Origin: Syntrophaceae bacterium UBA5764
Lineage (GTDB): Bacteria; Desulfobacterota; Syntrophia; Syntrophales; Smithellaceae
DNA length: 48,516 bases
NCBI GenBank assembly: GCA_002418825.1
Contig: DIEW01000003.1
Coordinates: forward strand, 34,521-83,036
Direction of reading: 5' to 3'
Position 1 is the stretch's first letter, and every line of letters begins with the position of its first letter. The notes under the pieces are model-generated. The model was not told where the DNA came from. It saw nothing but the letters and a program-made list of their open reading frames with translations, and ran no database searches. This document shows, piece by piece, positions 32,435 to 40,796 of the stretch. The translations under genes were made by a program, and so were the position numbers.

Positions 32435-32893
32435 CTAAAAAAACAACATGCCCAACGCTTCGGCGATACAGGCGGGCTTTTCCTGGCCATCGATTTCAAT
32501 CGTGTGCGTGACGGTCATCAGGATTCGCCCTTGGCCTTTTTCTTCCACGGCGGAAATGGTCATTTTGGAGCGCACGCGAGAGCCCACCGGCACGGGGTTG
32601 ATAAAACGGACTTTGTTGAGGCCATAGTTTACAGACATTTTCAAACCTTCGGGAACATACTTTGCGGATTTGCTGAAAACAGGAATCAGCGAAAGCGTAA
32701 GAAAACCGTGCCCGATCGGACCGCCAAAAGGTCCCTTTTTCGCCTTTTCGATATCCACGTGAATCCACTGATGGTCTTCTGTGGCATCGGCAAAGCGGTT
32801 GATTCTATCCTGATCGATAAGTATCCATTCGCTTACACCGTTTTCCTTGCCTACCAAAGTTTTGATTTTTTCTGCTGATACTAGTTCGGGCAT
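32435..32893 (-). CDS. MaoC-family (R)-specific enoyl-CoA hydratase/dehydratase
   Basis: A 152-residue hot-dog-fold protein. The hydratase-2 motif is present: QDRINRFADATEDHQWIHVDIEKAK (catalytic Asp and His), then FGGPIGHGFLTLSLIPVF. YGLNKVRFINPVPVGSRVR follows. It probably hydrates a short 2-enoyl-CoA to the (R)-3-hydroxyacyl-CoA. AAAGGAG precedes the ATG, and the 2-hydroxyacid dehydrogenase gene lies 26 nt upstream in the same direction. Confidence 0.9.
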   Translation of the reverse strand: MPELVSAEKIKTLVGKENGVSEWILIDQDRINRFADATEDHQWIHVDIEKAKKGPFGGPIGHGFLTLSLIPVFSKSAKYVPEGLKMSVNYGLNKVRFINPVPVGSRVRSKMTISAVEEKGQGRILMTVTHTIEIDGQEKPACIAEALGMLFF

Positions 32894-32919
32894 ATATTTC
32901 TCCTTTTCGTTTTAATAGT

Positions 32920-33888
32920 TTACAACACCCAAAGAGGCTTTTCTCCTTTTAAAGCGCGGACCAGATTATCGAGCGCCATATTCATGATGCGCCCGCCCGA
33001 TTCACGGGTTGAACCGGCCAGATGACAGGTCAAAATCATGTTGGGCAGGCCAAAATAGGGATGATTTGGCGGCGGGGGCTCTTCGGCAAAAACATCAACC
33101 GCGGCAAAGGCGATTTTCTTTTCGCGGAGCGCCCGCGCCAGAGCGTCTTCATCCACCAGCGCGCCGCGGCCCACGTTGATAATGATAGACGATGGTTTCA
33201 TCAGTGCCAGTTTTGCCGCGTCGACTATTTTTGTGGTCTCCGGCAGAAGCGGCAGATGAATGCTGATCACGTCAGCGGTCTTGAAAATTTCTTCCATGGT
33301 GACAAAGGAAGCACCGTATTTCTTTTCTTCTTCCGCGCTCAGCTTCACGATGTCATAATAAAGAAGTTTCACGCCGAAGGGTGCCAGGCGCTCCGCCACC
33401 GCGCGCGCGGTGCGTCCCATGCCCAAGAGTCCATAAACTTTACCGTTGAGTTCGAAAATGCCCGTCCTTTGCGCCTCCGTAAAAAGCCATTCGCCTTTAT
33501 GAGTTTTCTCGTTGTAATAGGGAAAATTTTTCAACGCGGATAAAGCCAGCATGATCGTATGCTCGGCAACGCCAATATCATTGGCTCCGGGTGTATTGGC
33601 CACGGGAATACCGAATTCCTTGCAGGCGGCAACATCAACATGATTGTAGCCGACACTCGGCTGCTGGATTAGTTTGAGCTTTTTGGCGCCTTGTACCACC
33701 GCACGGGTAATCGGCGTGATACCGGTATAATCACCCAGCACAATGTCCGCGTCGGAAAATTCCCGGGCAAGCTTTTCTTCGGAAAAATTATGAACATCAA
33801 CAATATCAAACGGTGTTACGGTAACCTTTGCCTCAATCAAACTTTTCAGGCCTTTGCCGGAAAGGGGAGCGGTATTTACTATCTTCAT
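32920..33888 (-). CDS. D-isomer-specific 2-hydroxyacid dehydrogenase
   Basis: NAD-dependent oxidoreductase of 322 residues. It has the substrate-domain segment QPSVGYNHVDVAACKEFGIPVANTPGAN, the Rossmann motif VYGLLGMGRTARAVAERLAPFG and the catalytic triad in order: Arg in NVGRGALVDEDAL, Glu in DVFAEEPPPPNHP and His in LTCHLAGST. The third glycine of the usual GxGxxG is an alanine (GMGRTA). Substrate (lactate, glycerate, phosphoglycerate or another 2-oxoacid) cannot be told; the short form lacks the ACT domain of SerA. Probably an operon with the MaoC gene. Confidence 0.9.
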   Translation of the reverse strand: MKIVNTAPLSGKGLKSLIEAKVTVTPFDIVDVHNFSEEKLAREFSDADIVLGDYTGITPITRAVVQGAKKLKLIQQPSVGYNHVDVAACKEFGIPVANTPGANDIGVAEHTIMLALSALKNFPYYNEKTHKGEWLFTEAQRTGIFELNGKVYGLLGMGRTARAVAERLAPFGVKLLYYDIVKLSAEEEKKYGASFVTMEEIFKTADVISIHLPLLPETTKIVDAAKLALMKPSSIIINVGRGALVDEDALARALREKKIAFAAVDVFAEEPPPPNHPYFGLPNMILTCHLAGSTRESGGRIMNMALDNLVRALKGEKPLWVL

Positions 33889-33942
33889 ATGACCCCATTT
33901 ATTTAAAAAACAGGCGAAACTAGTAGTTTGTTTCCTAGACTA

Positions 33943-33971
33943 TTGACAAATTATTGTCAACACAACATAAT
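33943..33971 (+). promoter_or_regulatory. Promoter and operator-like dyad of the thiolase operon
   Basis: TTGACA (33943-33948), 17-bp spacer and CATAAT (33966-33971), about 115 bp before the thiolase ATG. The -35 is half of a dyad, TTGACAA-N4-TTGTCAA (33943-33960), which fills most of the spacer. It could bind a repressor shared with the divergent 2-hydroxyacid dehydrogenase gene. Confidence 0.7.
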
Positions 33972-34084
33972 ATTTTAGCGTCTTTTCAGGTACTTAAATT
34001 TTCTTGACGAGCAGGCTGGCTTATTCTTATATTTAGAGTGTTCAATAATGCCTTAATAAATAAAAATTAAATGGAGAATAAATC

Positions 34085-35266
34085 ATGAAAGAGGTTTATC
34101 TGGTGGAAAGCGCGCGCACGGGAATCGCCAAAGCGGGAAAAAATTCCTGGTTCGCCAACGTCCGCGCGGATGATTTGTCCGCACTGGTGATGAATGAAGT
34201 AATTCGCCGTACGGGGCTGGAAGATAAAAAAGATCAACTTGACGACGTTATCTGGGGCGGCACTTATTTAATGAAAGATATGGGCTCAAACATCGGCCGC
34301 TATGCCGGCATCATGGCGGGATTGCCCCACAGTGTGCCGGGCTGTACCGTGGACCGTTTATGTGCTTCCGGCCTGCAGGCAATCGCTTTTGCCGTAGCTT
34401 CGATTAATATGGGTTGGGCGGATTTGATCCTGGCCGGCGGCGTCCAGCACATGACGCACGTGCCGATGGGCACGGGCACCGATCCCAATCCGCGGTTGAA
34501 AGATTTTACCGATCCGCAGATGATTTCCATGGGCTACACGGCAGAAATGGTGGCGCGCAAATACAACATCTCCCGCAAAGAGCAGGATGAATTTGCCGTG
34601 GAAAGCCATACCAAGGCTCACGAAGCCACGCAAAAAGGACTTTTCAAAGAAGAAATCCTGCCAATTGAAGCGGAGGCACCAACGGATGACGGAAAAACAA
34701 AAATAGTAGTTGTGGATCGCGACCAGGGAATACGGCCGGGTACTTCTTTGGAAATATTGGCAAACCTTGAACCGGTTTTTCTTAAAGATGAGAAAGCGAC
34801 AGTAACCGCCGGCAATTCCAGTCAGGTCAACGACGCCGCCGCCTGCGTGCTGGTGTCCAGCGGCGAAAAATGCAAGAAGCTGGGGCTGAAACCAAAAATG
34901 AAACTTGTCCAATACGTCGTGGTCGGCGTGGATCCGAAATATATGGGCATCGGTCCGGCGGTGGCCATTCCCAAAGTTCTGCAAAAAGCCGGCATGAAAA
35001 AAGAAGACATCGGCCTGTGGGAAATAAACGAAGCTTTTGCCTCGCAGGCCTTATATTGCGTTAATGAACTTGGACTCCGTAATCATAAATTACTCAACCC
35101 AAAAGGAAGCGGAATCGCGCTGGGTCATCCGCTGGGCTGCACCGGAGCGCGCATTGCGACCACGCTGATGCACGAAATGCCCTACTACGGCGTGAAATAC
35201 GCGGTGGAGAGCATGTGTGTCGGCCACGGCCAGGGCGCCGCCGCCATTTGGGAATGGGTGGGATAA
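34085..35266 (+). CDS. Thiolase (acetyl-CoA C-acyltransferase)
   Basis: A 393-residue thiolase that condenses or cleaves acyl-CoAs. The acyl-carrying cysteine is C93 in CTVDRLCASGLQAIAFA; NEAFASQALYC supplies the conserved N-E-A-F; GSGIALGHPLGCTGARI the active-site His; CVGHGQGAAAIWEW the second cysteine. Chain-length preference is not visible. GGAG precedes the ATG. First gene of a plus-strand run with a ThDP enzyme (39 nt gap) and a quinone oxidoreductase. Confidence 0.95.
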   Translation: MKEVYLVESARTGIAKAGKNSWFANVRADDLSALVMNEVIRRTGLEDKKDQLDDVIWGGTYLMKDMGSNIGRYAGIMAGLPHSVPGCTVDRLCASGLQAIAFAVASINMGWADLILAGGVQHMTHVPMGTGTDPNPRLKDFTDPQMISMGYTAEMVARKYNISRKEQDEFAVESHTKAHEATQKGLFKEEILPIEAEAPTDDGKTKIVVVDRDQGIRPGTSLEILANLEPVFLKDEKATVTAGNSSQVNDAAACVLVSSGEKCKKLGLKPKMKLVQYVVVGVDPKYMGIGPAVAIPKVLQKAGMKKEDIGLWEINEAFASQALYCVNELGLRNHKLLNPKGSGIALGHPLGCTGARIATTLMHEMPYYGVKYAVESMCVGHGQGAAAIWEWVG

Positions 35267-35305
35267 AAACCTTTTTTCATCGGCGACAAAAATAAGGAGA
35301 TCAGT

Positions 35306-36859
35306 ATGACCGGAGCAGAAGTTATTTTGCAGACGGCAAAAGACGCGGGAGTAAAAATATGTTTTGCCAACGCAGGGACGACAGAACTGCCGCTCGTGGC
35401 GGCATTCGACAAGGTAAGCGGCATCCGTCCCGTGCTGGGTCTTTTTGAAGGAGTATGCACCGGCGCGGCTGACGGCTACGGACGCGTCACGCAAAAACCG
35501 GCAATGACACTTTTGCATCTGGGGCCGGGATTTGCCAACGGCATTGCCAATCTGCATAACGCGCGTCGCGCCAAAACCCCTGTCTTCAATGTCATAGGCG
35601 AACACGCCTCGTGGCATCTCGCGGCGGATCCTCCTTTAAACATGAATATAAAATCTCTGGCCAAGCCGGTTTCCGGCTGGCTCAAAACCAGCCGCTCGGT
35701 AAACACACTGGCACAAGAAACGGCTCAGGCGCTTAATGCCTCTCTTTACGGCCAGATTTCCACACTTATTGTTCCGGCTGATTATCAGTGGTCCGAATAC
35801 AGTGGCAAAAAAATATCTTTGCCTGAATTTAAATTCGCGGCACCGAACCGCAAAAAAATTCAGAGGGCGGCAAATCTCATCAAAAAATCGTCCAGGCCCG
35901 CTTTAATTTTAGGCGGGCGCGTCCTGCGCAAGGAAGGGCTCATGGCGGCGGCAAAAATAAAAGCTGCCACCGCTTGTGATTTGCTGATGATTACCTTTCC
36001 CGCTTATCTGGACCGCGGCGCGGGAATACCGCTGTTGAAAAGAATTCCTTATTTTCCGGAGCAAGCCGCGCAGCTTCTGGCCGAATACGACGCCTTTGTG
36101 ATGGCGGGAGCCAGTGAACCGGTGGCTTTCTTCGGCTATAAGGGAGGCCAGAGTTTTTATCTTAGCCCCAAACAAAAGAAAGTAAGAATTGATGATGACC
36201 GGGAAGATATAAATTCGGTGCTGGAGGAACTAGCCGATGCCCTGGGTGCACGAGGAAACTTCAGTACAAGCTCTGTTCTAGCTAAATATTCTCTTCCGGA
36301 AATGCCCTCAGGAAAACTCAACTCGCAAAAACTTGGCGCGGTGATTGCCAATTTACAGCCGGAGGACTGTATTATCGTGGAAGAAGGCGTGACCGCCGGC
36401 GCGCCCTATTACACGCTCGCGCAAACATTAAAGCCGCATAGTCATATGTCGCTTACCGGCGGCGCCATCGGTATGGGCATGCCCTGCGCGCTTGGGGCGT
36501 CGCTGGCCTGTCCCGAAAAACGGATAATCAATATCGAAGCCGACGGCAGCGCTATGTACACGGTGCAGGCGCTTTGGTCACAGGCGCATGAAAAAGCAAA
36601 CGTCACCACCATCATCTGTTCGAACCGCAAATACTTTACGATTGAATTCGAATGCCGCCGCGCCGGGATTAATTCACCGGGAGAAGCGACAGCGGCGCTC
36701 ATCAAAATGGACAATCCACCGGTTGACTGGATAGCGCTGGGCAAATCCATGGGCTTGCCCGCTGTTTGCGTAGACACGGCGGAAGAATTGTCAAAAGAGT
36801 TAAAAGCGGCGCTGAAGGAACCGGAACCGCATCTGATTGAAGCGGTGTTGGGCAGATAA
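35306..36859 (+). CDS. Thiamine diphosphate enzyme of the acetolactate synthase/benzoylformate decarboxylase family
   Basis: A 517-residue ThDP enzyme. The PYR domain has the catalytic glutamate in GLFEGVCTGAADGYGR; the middle domain (about 185-320) lacks a clear FAD site; the PP domain has GGAIGMGMPCALGASLA and the ThDP/Mg motif IEADGSAMYTVQALWSQ with Asn in ICSNRKY. The NAGTTELPLVAAFD start resembles short acetolactate synthase-like proteins usually annotated as acetolactate synthase large subunit. No small regulatory subunit gene is adjacent, so it is probably catabolic (a 2-oxoacid decarboxylase or C-C lyase) rather than a branched-chain biosynthetic enzyme. Confidence 0.85.
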   Translation: MTGAEVILQTAKDAGVKICFANAGTTELPLVAAFDKVSGIRPVLGLFEGVCTGAADGYGRVTQKPAMTLLHLGPGFANGIANLHNARRAKTPVFNVIGEHASWHLAADPPLNMNIKSLAKPVSGWLKTSRSVNTLAQETAQALNASLYGQISTLIVPADYQWSEYSGKKISLPEFKFAAPNRKKIQRAANLIKKSSRPALILGGRVLRKEGLMAAAKIKAATACDLLMITFPAYLDRGAGIPLLKRIPYFPEQAAQLLAEYDAFVMAGASEPVAFFGYKGGQSFYLSPKQKKVRIDDDREDINSVLEELADALGARGNFSTSSVLAKYSLPEMPSGKLNSQKLGAVIANLQPEDCIIVEEGVTAGAPYYTLAQTLKPHSHMSLTGGAIGMGMPCALGASLACPEKRIINIEADGSAMYTVQALWSQAHEKANVTTIICSNRKYFTIEFECRRAGINSPGEATAALIKMDNPPVDWIALGKSMGLPAVCVDTAEELSKELKAALKEPEPHLIEAVLGR

Positions 36860-36863
36860 AGAT

Positions 36864-37862
36864 ATGAAGATTCCTGCAACCATGAAATACATTGACCACG
36901 GCAACGGCGGCCCTGCCGCAATAATGCACCTGAAAGATGGACACCTGCCCCAGCTTCAACCAGGTTGCGTGCTGATCGACGTTGCTTACGCGGGCGTGAA
37001 CCGCCCGGACATATTCCAGCGTGCAGGAGCATACCCGCCGCCGCCGGACGCCTCGCCCATCCTGGGACTGGAAGTATCCGGGAAAATTGCCGCCAAAGCA
37101 AATGACGTCGAAAATTGGAAAGTCGGTGACGTTGTCTGCGCGCTTGCGCCCGGCGGCGGTTACGCCGAATACTGCCTGGCTCCCGCGTCTCACTGCCTGC
37201 CTGTTCCAAAAAATCTCTCCCTTGCCGAAGCGGCGGCGCTGCCGGAAAATTATTTTACCGTCTGGTCCAACGTCTTTGAGCGCGGCCAACTTAAAGCGGG
37301 CGAAAAATTTTTGGTGCACGGCGGGGCGGGCGGTATCGGCTACACAGCGATTCAGTTGGCCAAATCCTTCGGTGCAACAGTCTTTACTACGGCGGCCGGC
37401 GAAGAAAAAATTTCCTTTCTCAAAAAGCTTGGCGCTGATTTTATCTTTGATTACAAAAAACAGGACTGGGCCAGAGATATAAAAAAGATTGTTGGCAGAG
37501 AAGGTCTTGACTGTATTCTGGATTTTGTCGGCGGCGATTACATTCAAAAGAACCTGAAACTACTCGGCACCAACGGCCGGCTCGTGCAGATTGCTTTTTT
37601 ACAGGGCGCCAAGGTGGAGCTGGACTGCATGCCGATTTTGACCAGAAATTTAACCTTCACCGGCTCCATGCTGCGGCCACGCTCTATCGAGGAAAAAGCC
37701 GCTACCGCTCAAGCTCTTCTTAAAAACGTATGGCCGCTTTTTGAAACAAAAAGGCTCGGCGTCATTATTCATAAAATCTTTCCACTGGCTGAGGCCGCCG
37801 CGGCACATACACTCATGGAGTCATCTGAACATATCGGAAAAATCGTGCTGCAAGTTAAATGA
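36864..37862 (+). CDS. NAD(P)H quinone oxidoreductase, MDR superfamily (PIG3-like)
   Basis: A zinc-free medium-chain dehydrogenase/reductase of about 332 residues. NRPDIFQRAGAYPPPPDASPILGLEVSG matches the TP53I3/PIG3 and quinone reductase group; the cofactor domain has VHGGAGGIGYTAIQLAKSFGATVFTTA, and DCILDFVGGDYIQKNLKLL follows. ATG 36864, 4 nt after the ThDP gene stop, is preferred over an in-frame start inside the upstream gene. It probably reduces quinones or enones with NADPH and shares the thiolase transcript. Confidence 0.9.
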   Translation: MKIPATMKYIDHGNGGPAAIMHLKDGHLPQLQPGCVLIDVAYAGVNRPDIFQRAGAYPPPPDASPILGLEVSGKIAAKANDVENWKVGDVVCALAPGGGYAEYCLAPASHCLPVPKNLSLAEAAALPENYFTVWSNVFERGQLKAGEKFLVHGGAGGIGYTAIQLAKSFGATVFTTAAGEEKISFLKKLGADFIFDYKKQDWARDIKKIVGREGLDCILDFVGGDYIQKNLKLLGTNGRLVQIAFLQGAKVELDCMPILTRNLTFTGSMLRPRSIEEKAATAQALLKNVWPLFETKRLGVIIHKIFPLAEAAAAHTLMESSEHIGKIVLQVK

Positions 37863-37868
37863 ACCCAC

Positions 37869-37896
37869 TTGACGCGCAGGCGACTTCCTATATATA
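37869..37896 (+). promoter_or_regulatory. Candidate promoter of the patatin gene
   Basis: TTGACG (37869-37874), 16-bp spacer, TATATA (37891-37896). The start would lie near 37903, leaving only about 12 nt before the ATG. Confidence 0.6.
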
Positions 37897-37914
37897 AGTC
37901 ACAATATTTCACAC

Positions 37915-38769
37915 ATGAAAAATAAAAACAGGAAGACAGCGCTGGTGGTTGAAGGCGGAGGGATGCGCGGCGTTTTCGCCGCAGGAATTCTCCACGCCTT
38001 CGGCAGGGAAAATTTTGACCCGTTTGATTTGTATATCGGCGTTTCCGCGGGCGCCTGCCATCTGGCCTCGCACCTGGCCGGACAAAATGACCGTAACTTT
38101 GATATTACTGTGCGCTACGCGCTCAGCTCCGAATTTATCAATATCCGGCGATTTCTCGGCGGCGGCCATCTCATGAATCTGGACTGGATGTGGGAACAAA
38201 CGATTGCCAACTACCGTCTCAATCTTAAATATCTGTTCGATAACCTGCGCGTGAAGAATAAGGAATATTTTGTCGTCGCCACTTCTATGAAAACGGGAGA
38301 GGCGCTTTATTTAAAACCTGATGAAAGCACGCTGGAGGATCATCTGAAAATTTCCAGCTCGCTTCCCGTCTTTTATCGTAACATTCTGAAAGTAAACGGT
38401 GAACCGGCCACGGATGGAGGAATAGCCGATGCCATTCCGGTACGTCGTGCCCATCAAATGGGCGCAAATAAAATAATTGTCCTGCGTTCCCGGCCAACTG
38501 ACTATGTTAAAAAACAAAGCCCTCTCACCTTTATTTTATCGTTTTATTTCAGAAAATACCCGCGGCTGGTGGAAAAAATCAAAACACGGGCGCAAAACTA
38601 CATGGCGACGGTAAATTTCATCCACAACCCGCCGGAAGGTGTCCGCATTGCCGAGCTTGCCCCCCCTGGCAATTCCGGTGTGGGCAGAATCACGCAAAAC
38701 GAAGCCGTCCTGCGGGCCAATTATGAAGCGGGAATCGAATACGGTTACAAATTCATGAAACAATGGTGA
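37915..38769 (+). CDS. Patatin-like phospholipase/esterase
   Basis: A 284-residue cytoplasmic lipase-type protein (YjjU/RssA group). The glycine-rich oxyanion loop VVEGGGMRGVFAAG, the nucleophile S44 in IGVSAGACH and the catalytic D167 in TDGGIADAIPV form the Ser-Asp dyad. C-terminal basic helices follow. It probably cleaves phospholipid or neutral-lipid acyl esters. No Shine-Dalgarno is visible, and the candidate promoter puts transcription start about 12 nt before the ATG, so it may be translated from a near-leaderless mRNA. Confidence 0.92.
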   Translation: MKNKNRKTALVVEGGGMRGVFAAGILHAFGRENFDPFDLYIGVSAGACHLASHLAGQNDRNFDITVRYALSSEFINIRRFLGGGHLMNLDWMWEQTIANYRLNLKYLFDNLRVKNKEYFVVATSMKTGEALYLKPDESTLEDHLKISSSLPVFYRNILKVNGEPATDGGIADAIPVRRAHQMGANKIIVLRSRPTDYVKKQSPLTFILSFYFRKYPRLVEKIKTRAQNYMATVNFIHNPPEGVRIAELAPPGNSGVGRITQNEAVLRANYEAGIEYGYKFMKQW

Positions 38770-38832
38770 TTAATTTTTTAGATACTGTATCGTGGAATCT
38801 TGGATTACGCCTACGTGGGCCGCGGCAAAGCT

Positions 38833-40098
38833 TCAATATTTTATTTTTTTGCCGCCTTTATTCACTTTCCCTAGATCAAGAGGCTTTCCTTCCCAAGCGT
38901 GTTCCAGAACCAGCATGGCGTCCGGCGGGAGAAATTCTTCGGGATTAGCCATGCGGGCGCCGTCTTGCATCGTGGCCTCGGCAATCGCCGGCAATAAAGA
39001 CTCCGTCACCACCTGCGCGCCATTTTTATCAACAATTTCTTTTAGGTAGCGTGGATGCCGTCCGCCGGTAGCCTCATGCAAATAATTGTTCATCTTTCTG
39101 ATAAACTCCACTACTTTTCCCGGGCGCTCCTCTTTTTTCGTCTTTGCGTAAACTTCCGAACCGGCGAGCGGCAGGAGAATTTCCCCGATGACTTCACCGC
39201 AGCGGTGCATGTTATATTCAAGGCCGTAGGGCAGCAAAATACTCATGGCGGTTCCATGCGGCACGTGACAAATCGCGCCGATGGTATGCCCCAGATTATG
39301 CACTAACCCCACCATGGAATTGGAAAATGACGCTCCCGCCATTGTGGAGGCGTTAGCCAGAGCGAGCCTTCCTTCCATGTCCGCGGGATTTTTAATTACT
39401 TTTAAAAGATTTTCACTGACGATTCTGATAGCGCGTAGCGCAAATGAATCGCTCAATGGATTTTTTTCCAGGCAGTAATACGCTTCGCAGGCGTGCGTCA
39501 TGGCATCCATGGCGGTGGAAGCGGTGAGAAAATCCGGCAGTGTTTTCGTCATGCGCGGATCCAACACGGCCAGATCCGGCAAAACAAAATAGGAGACAAA
39601 AAGCATTTTTATTTTACGGTCGGGATCGGCAATCACCGCCACCAGTGTCATTTCCGAGCCGGTTCCTGCCGTGGTGGGAATAACCACCAGCGGATTGAGT
39701 TTTCTTTTCACGGCGGAAAAACCTTCATAATCGAGCAGAGTGTCCCCCCCCAGCGAAGCGACAATGTTCGCGCCTTTAGCCGTATCGATGACCGAGCCGC
39801 CGCCGATGGCGATAATGGAATCACAATTTTTCTGCCGGTAAATCTTTGCCGCCTCATCAACAATTTTGTAATCAGAATCGACAGGAACATTGTCATACAC
39901 GTTGGAAAGCTTAAGTTCTCCAGCCACGGCGGCCCTCACCACATCGACCAGGCCGGCTCCCACAACGCCTTTATCCGTGACGATAAGCGGCGTATGCGCT
40001 TTCATTTTCTTAAGCATCGCGGGAATTTTTTCCAGCGCGTTTTGACCGGAAACAATTCTTACGCGGCAGCAAAAATCATAAAATCCCGGAAGCAGCAT
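38833..40098 (-). CDS. Iron-containing alcohol dehydrogenase (canonical)
   Basis: NAD(P)-dependent group III alcohol dehydrogenase of about 421 residues. The nucleotide motif IIAIGGGSVIDTAKG and the PTTAGTGSE segment are intact. The metal ligands are present: Asp and His in DAMTHACEAYY, and two His in VHNLGHTIGAICHVPHGTA. ATG 40098 (MLLPGFYDF) follows AAAGG; the frame extends upstream but without support. Last gene of the aldehyde:ferredoxin oxidoreductase operon, so it may interconvert an alcohol and the aldehyde used by that enzyme. Confidence 0.94.
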   Translation of the reverse strand: MLLPGFYDFCCRVRIVSGQNALEKIPAMLKKMKAHTPLIVTDKGVVGAGLVDVVRAAVAGELKLSNVYDNVPVDSDYKIVDEAAKIYRQKNCDSIIAIGGGSVIDTAKGANIVASLGGDTLLDYEGFSAVKRKLNPLVVIPTTAGTGSEMTLVAVIADPDRKIKMLFVSYFVLPDLAVLDPRMTKTLPDFLTASTAMDAMTHACEAYYCLEKNPLSDSFALRAIRIVSENLLKVIKNPADMEGRLALANASTMAGASFSNSMVGLVHNLGHTIGAICHVPHGTAMSILLPYGLEYNMHRCGEVIGEILLPLAGSEVYAKTKKEERPGKVVEFIRKMNNYLHEATGGRHPRYLKEIVDKNGAQVVTESLLPAIAEATMQDGARMANPEEFLPPDAMLVLEHAWEGKPLDLGKVNKGGKKIKY

Positions 40099-40156
40099 AA
40101 TTTTTACCTTTCTTGTTTGAAAAACAGTGCGAAATAAAAATTTTCGCGCCAAATTA

Positions 40157-40771
40157 TTAAAAAGTATAAGCCCTTATATAAATCACTACCCGCTTGACAA
40201 ATTTTCTCAGCGGCGACATCTCCGACCACTTGGGATAACGCTTAACCGCGAGCTTGGCGATAATTTTCGGCAGCAGAAACACTTCCACGATATCCAGCAC
40301 GCGCACAAAAGTAAGAGAATGCACCAGGTCACCTTCCACAACAAAGCGGTCATGCATATAAGCGGTGGCGGTCGATTCCTGAAAGGAGAGCACCAGCCAG
40401 GCCGCTTCGATATTTTTGAAAACAATATTGAGATCAACTTTTTTGCCCTTCGGGTCGGCGCCCAGATATTTTATTTTCCCTTCTTTGTCTTTATGCAGCA
40501 ACATCTGGATACCGTAAAACAGCAATCCTTTGTCGACAACAAAGGCCGGCAGCGTCTTGGCGTAAAAAAATAAAGGAAAGGCTTTCTCCGGCGCGACCAT
40601 CATGCGCAGCGTGAAATTATTGGGAAGCCTGGCCAACTCTTCCTTTACTTCCTTATCCACTTTAGCGGCCACTTGGATTGCTTTCCCCACCGTCCAGAGC
40701 ATAATCGCCACATAGACGCGTTTGAACAGCTTTTTCCCCGGGCGTATTTGGGGATATTTGTTAATGTTCAT
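40157..40771 (-). CDS. SCP2/sterol-carrier-like lipid-binding protein (tentative)
   Basis: A 204-residue protein without signal peptide. The middle part, GADPKGKKVDLNIVFKNIEAAWLVLSFQ followed by AYMHDRFVVEGDLVHSLTFVRVLDIVEVF, has the pattern of SCP2 sterol-binding domains (hydrophobic strands, a G-D turn and a long helix). Both termini are basic. Such domains bind acyl chains or acyl-CoA; here it sits between two Fe-ADH genes and might present a hydrophobic substrate to them. The family call rests on pattern only. GGGGAG precedes the ATG. Confidence 0.6.
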   Translation of the reverse strand: MNINKYPQIRPGKKLFKRVYVAIMLWTVGKAIQVAAKVDKEVKEELARLPNNFTLRMMVAPEKAFPLFFYAKTLPAFVVDKGLLFYGIQMLLHKDKEGKIKYLGADPKGKKVDLNIVFKNIEAAWLVLSFQESTATAYMHDRFVVEGDLVHSLTFVRVLDIVEVFLLPKIIAKLAVKRYPKWSEMSPLRKFVKRVVIYIRAYTF

Positions 40772-40796
40772 ATTTTTCTCCCCTTGCTAAACCTGC

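Noticed and set aside
32074..32499. Overlapping frames in the lactonase/MaoC junction
   Set aside because: Shadows of the SMP-30 and MaoC genes; the junction itself holds a terminator.
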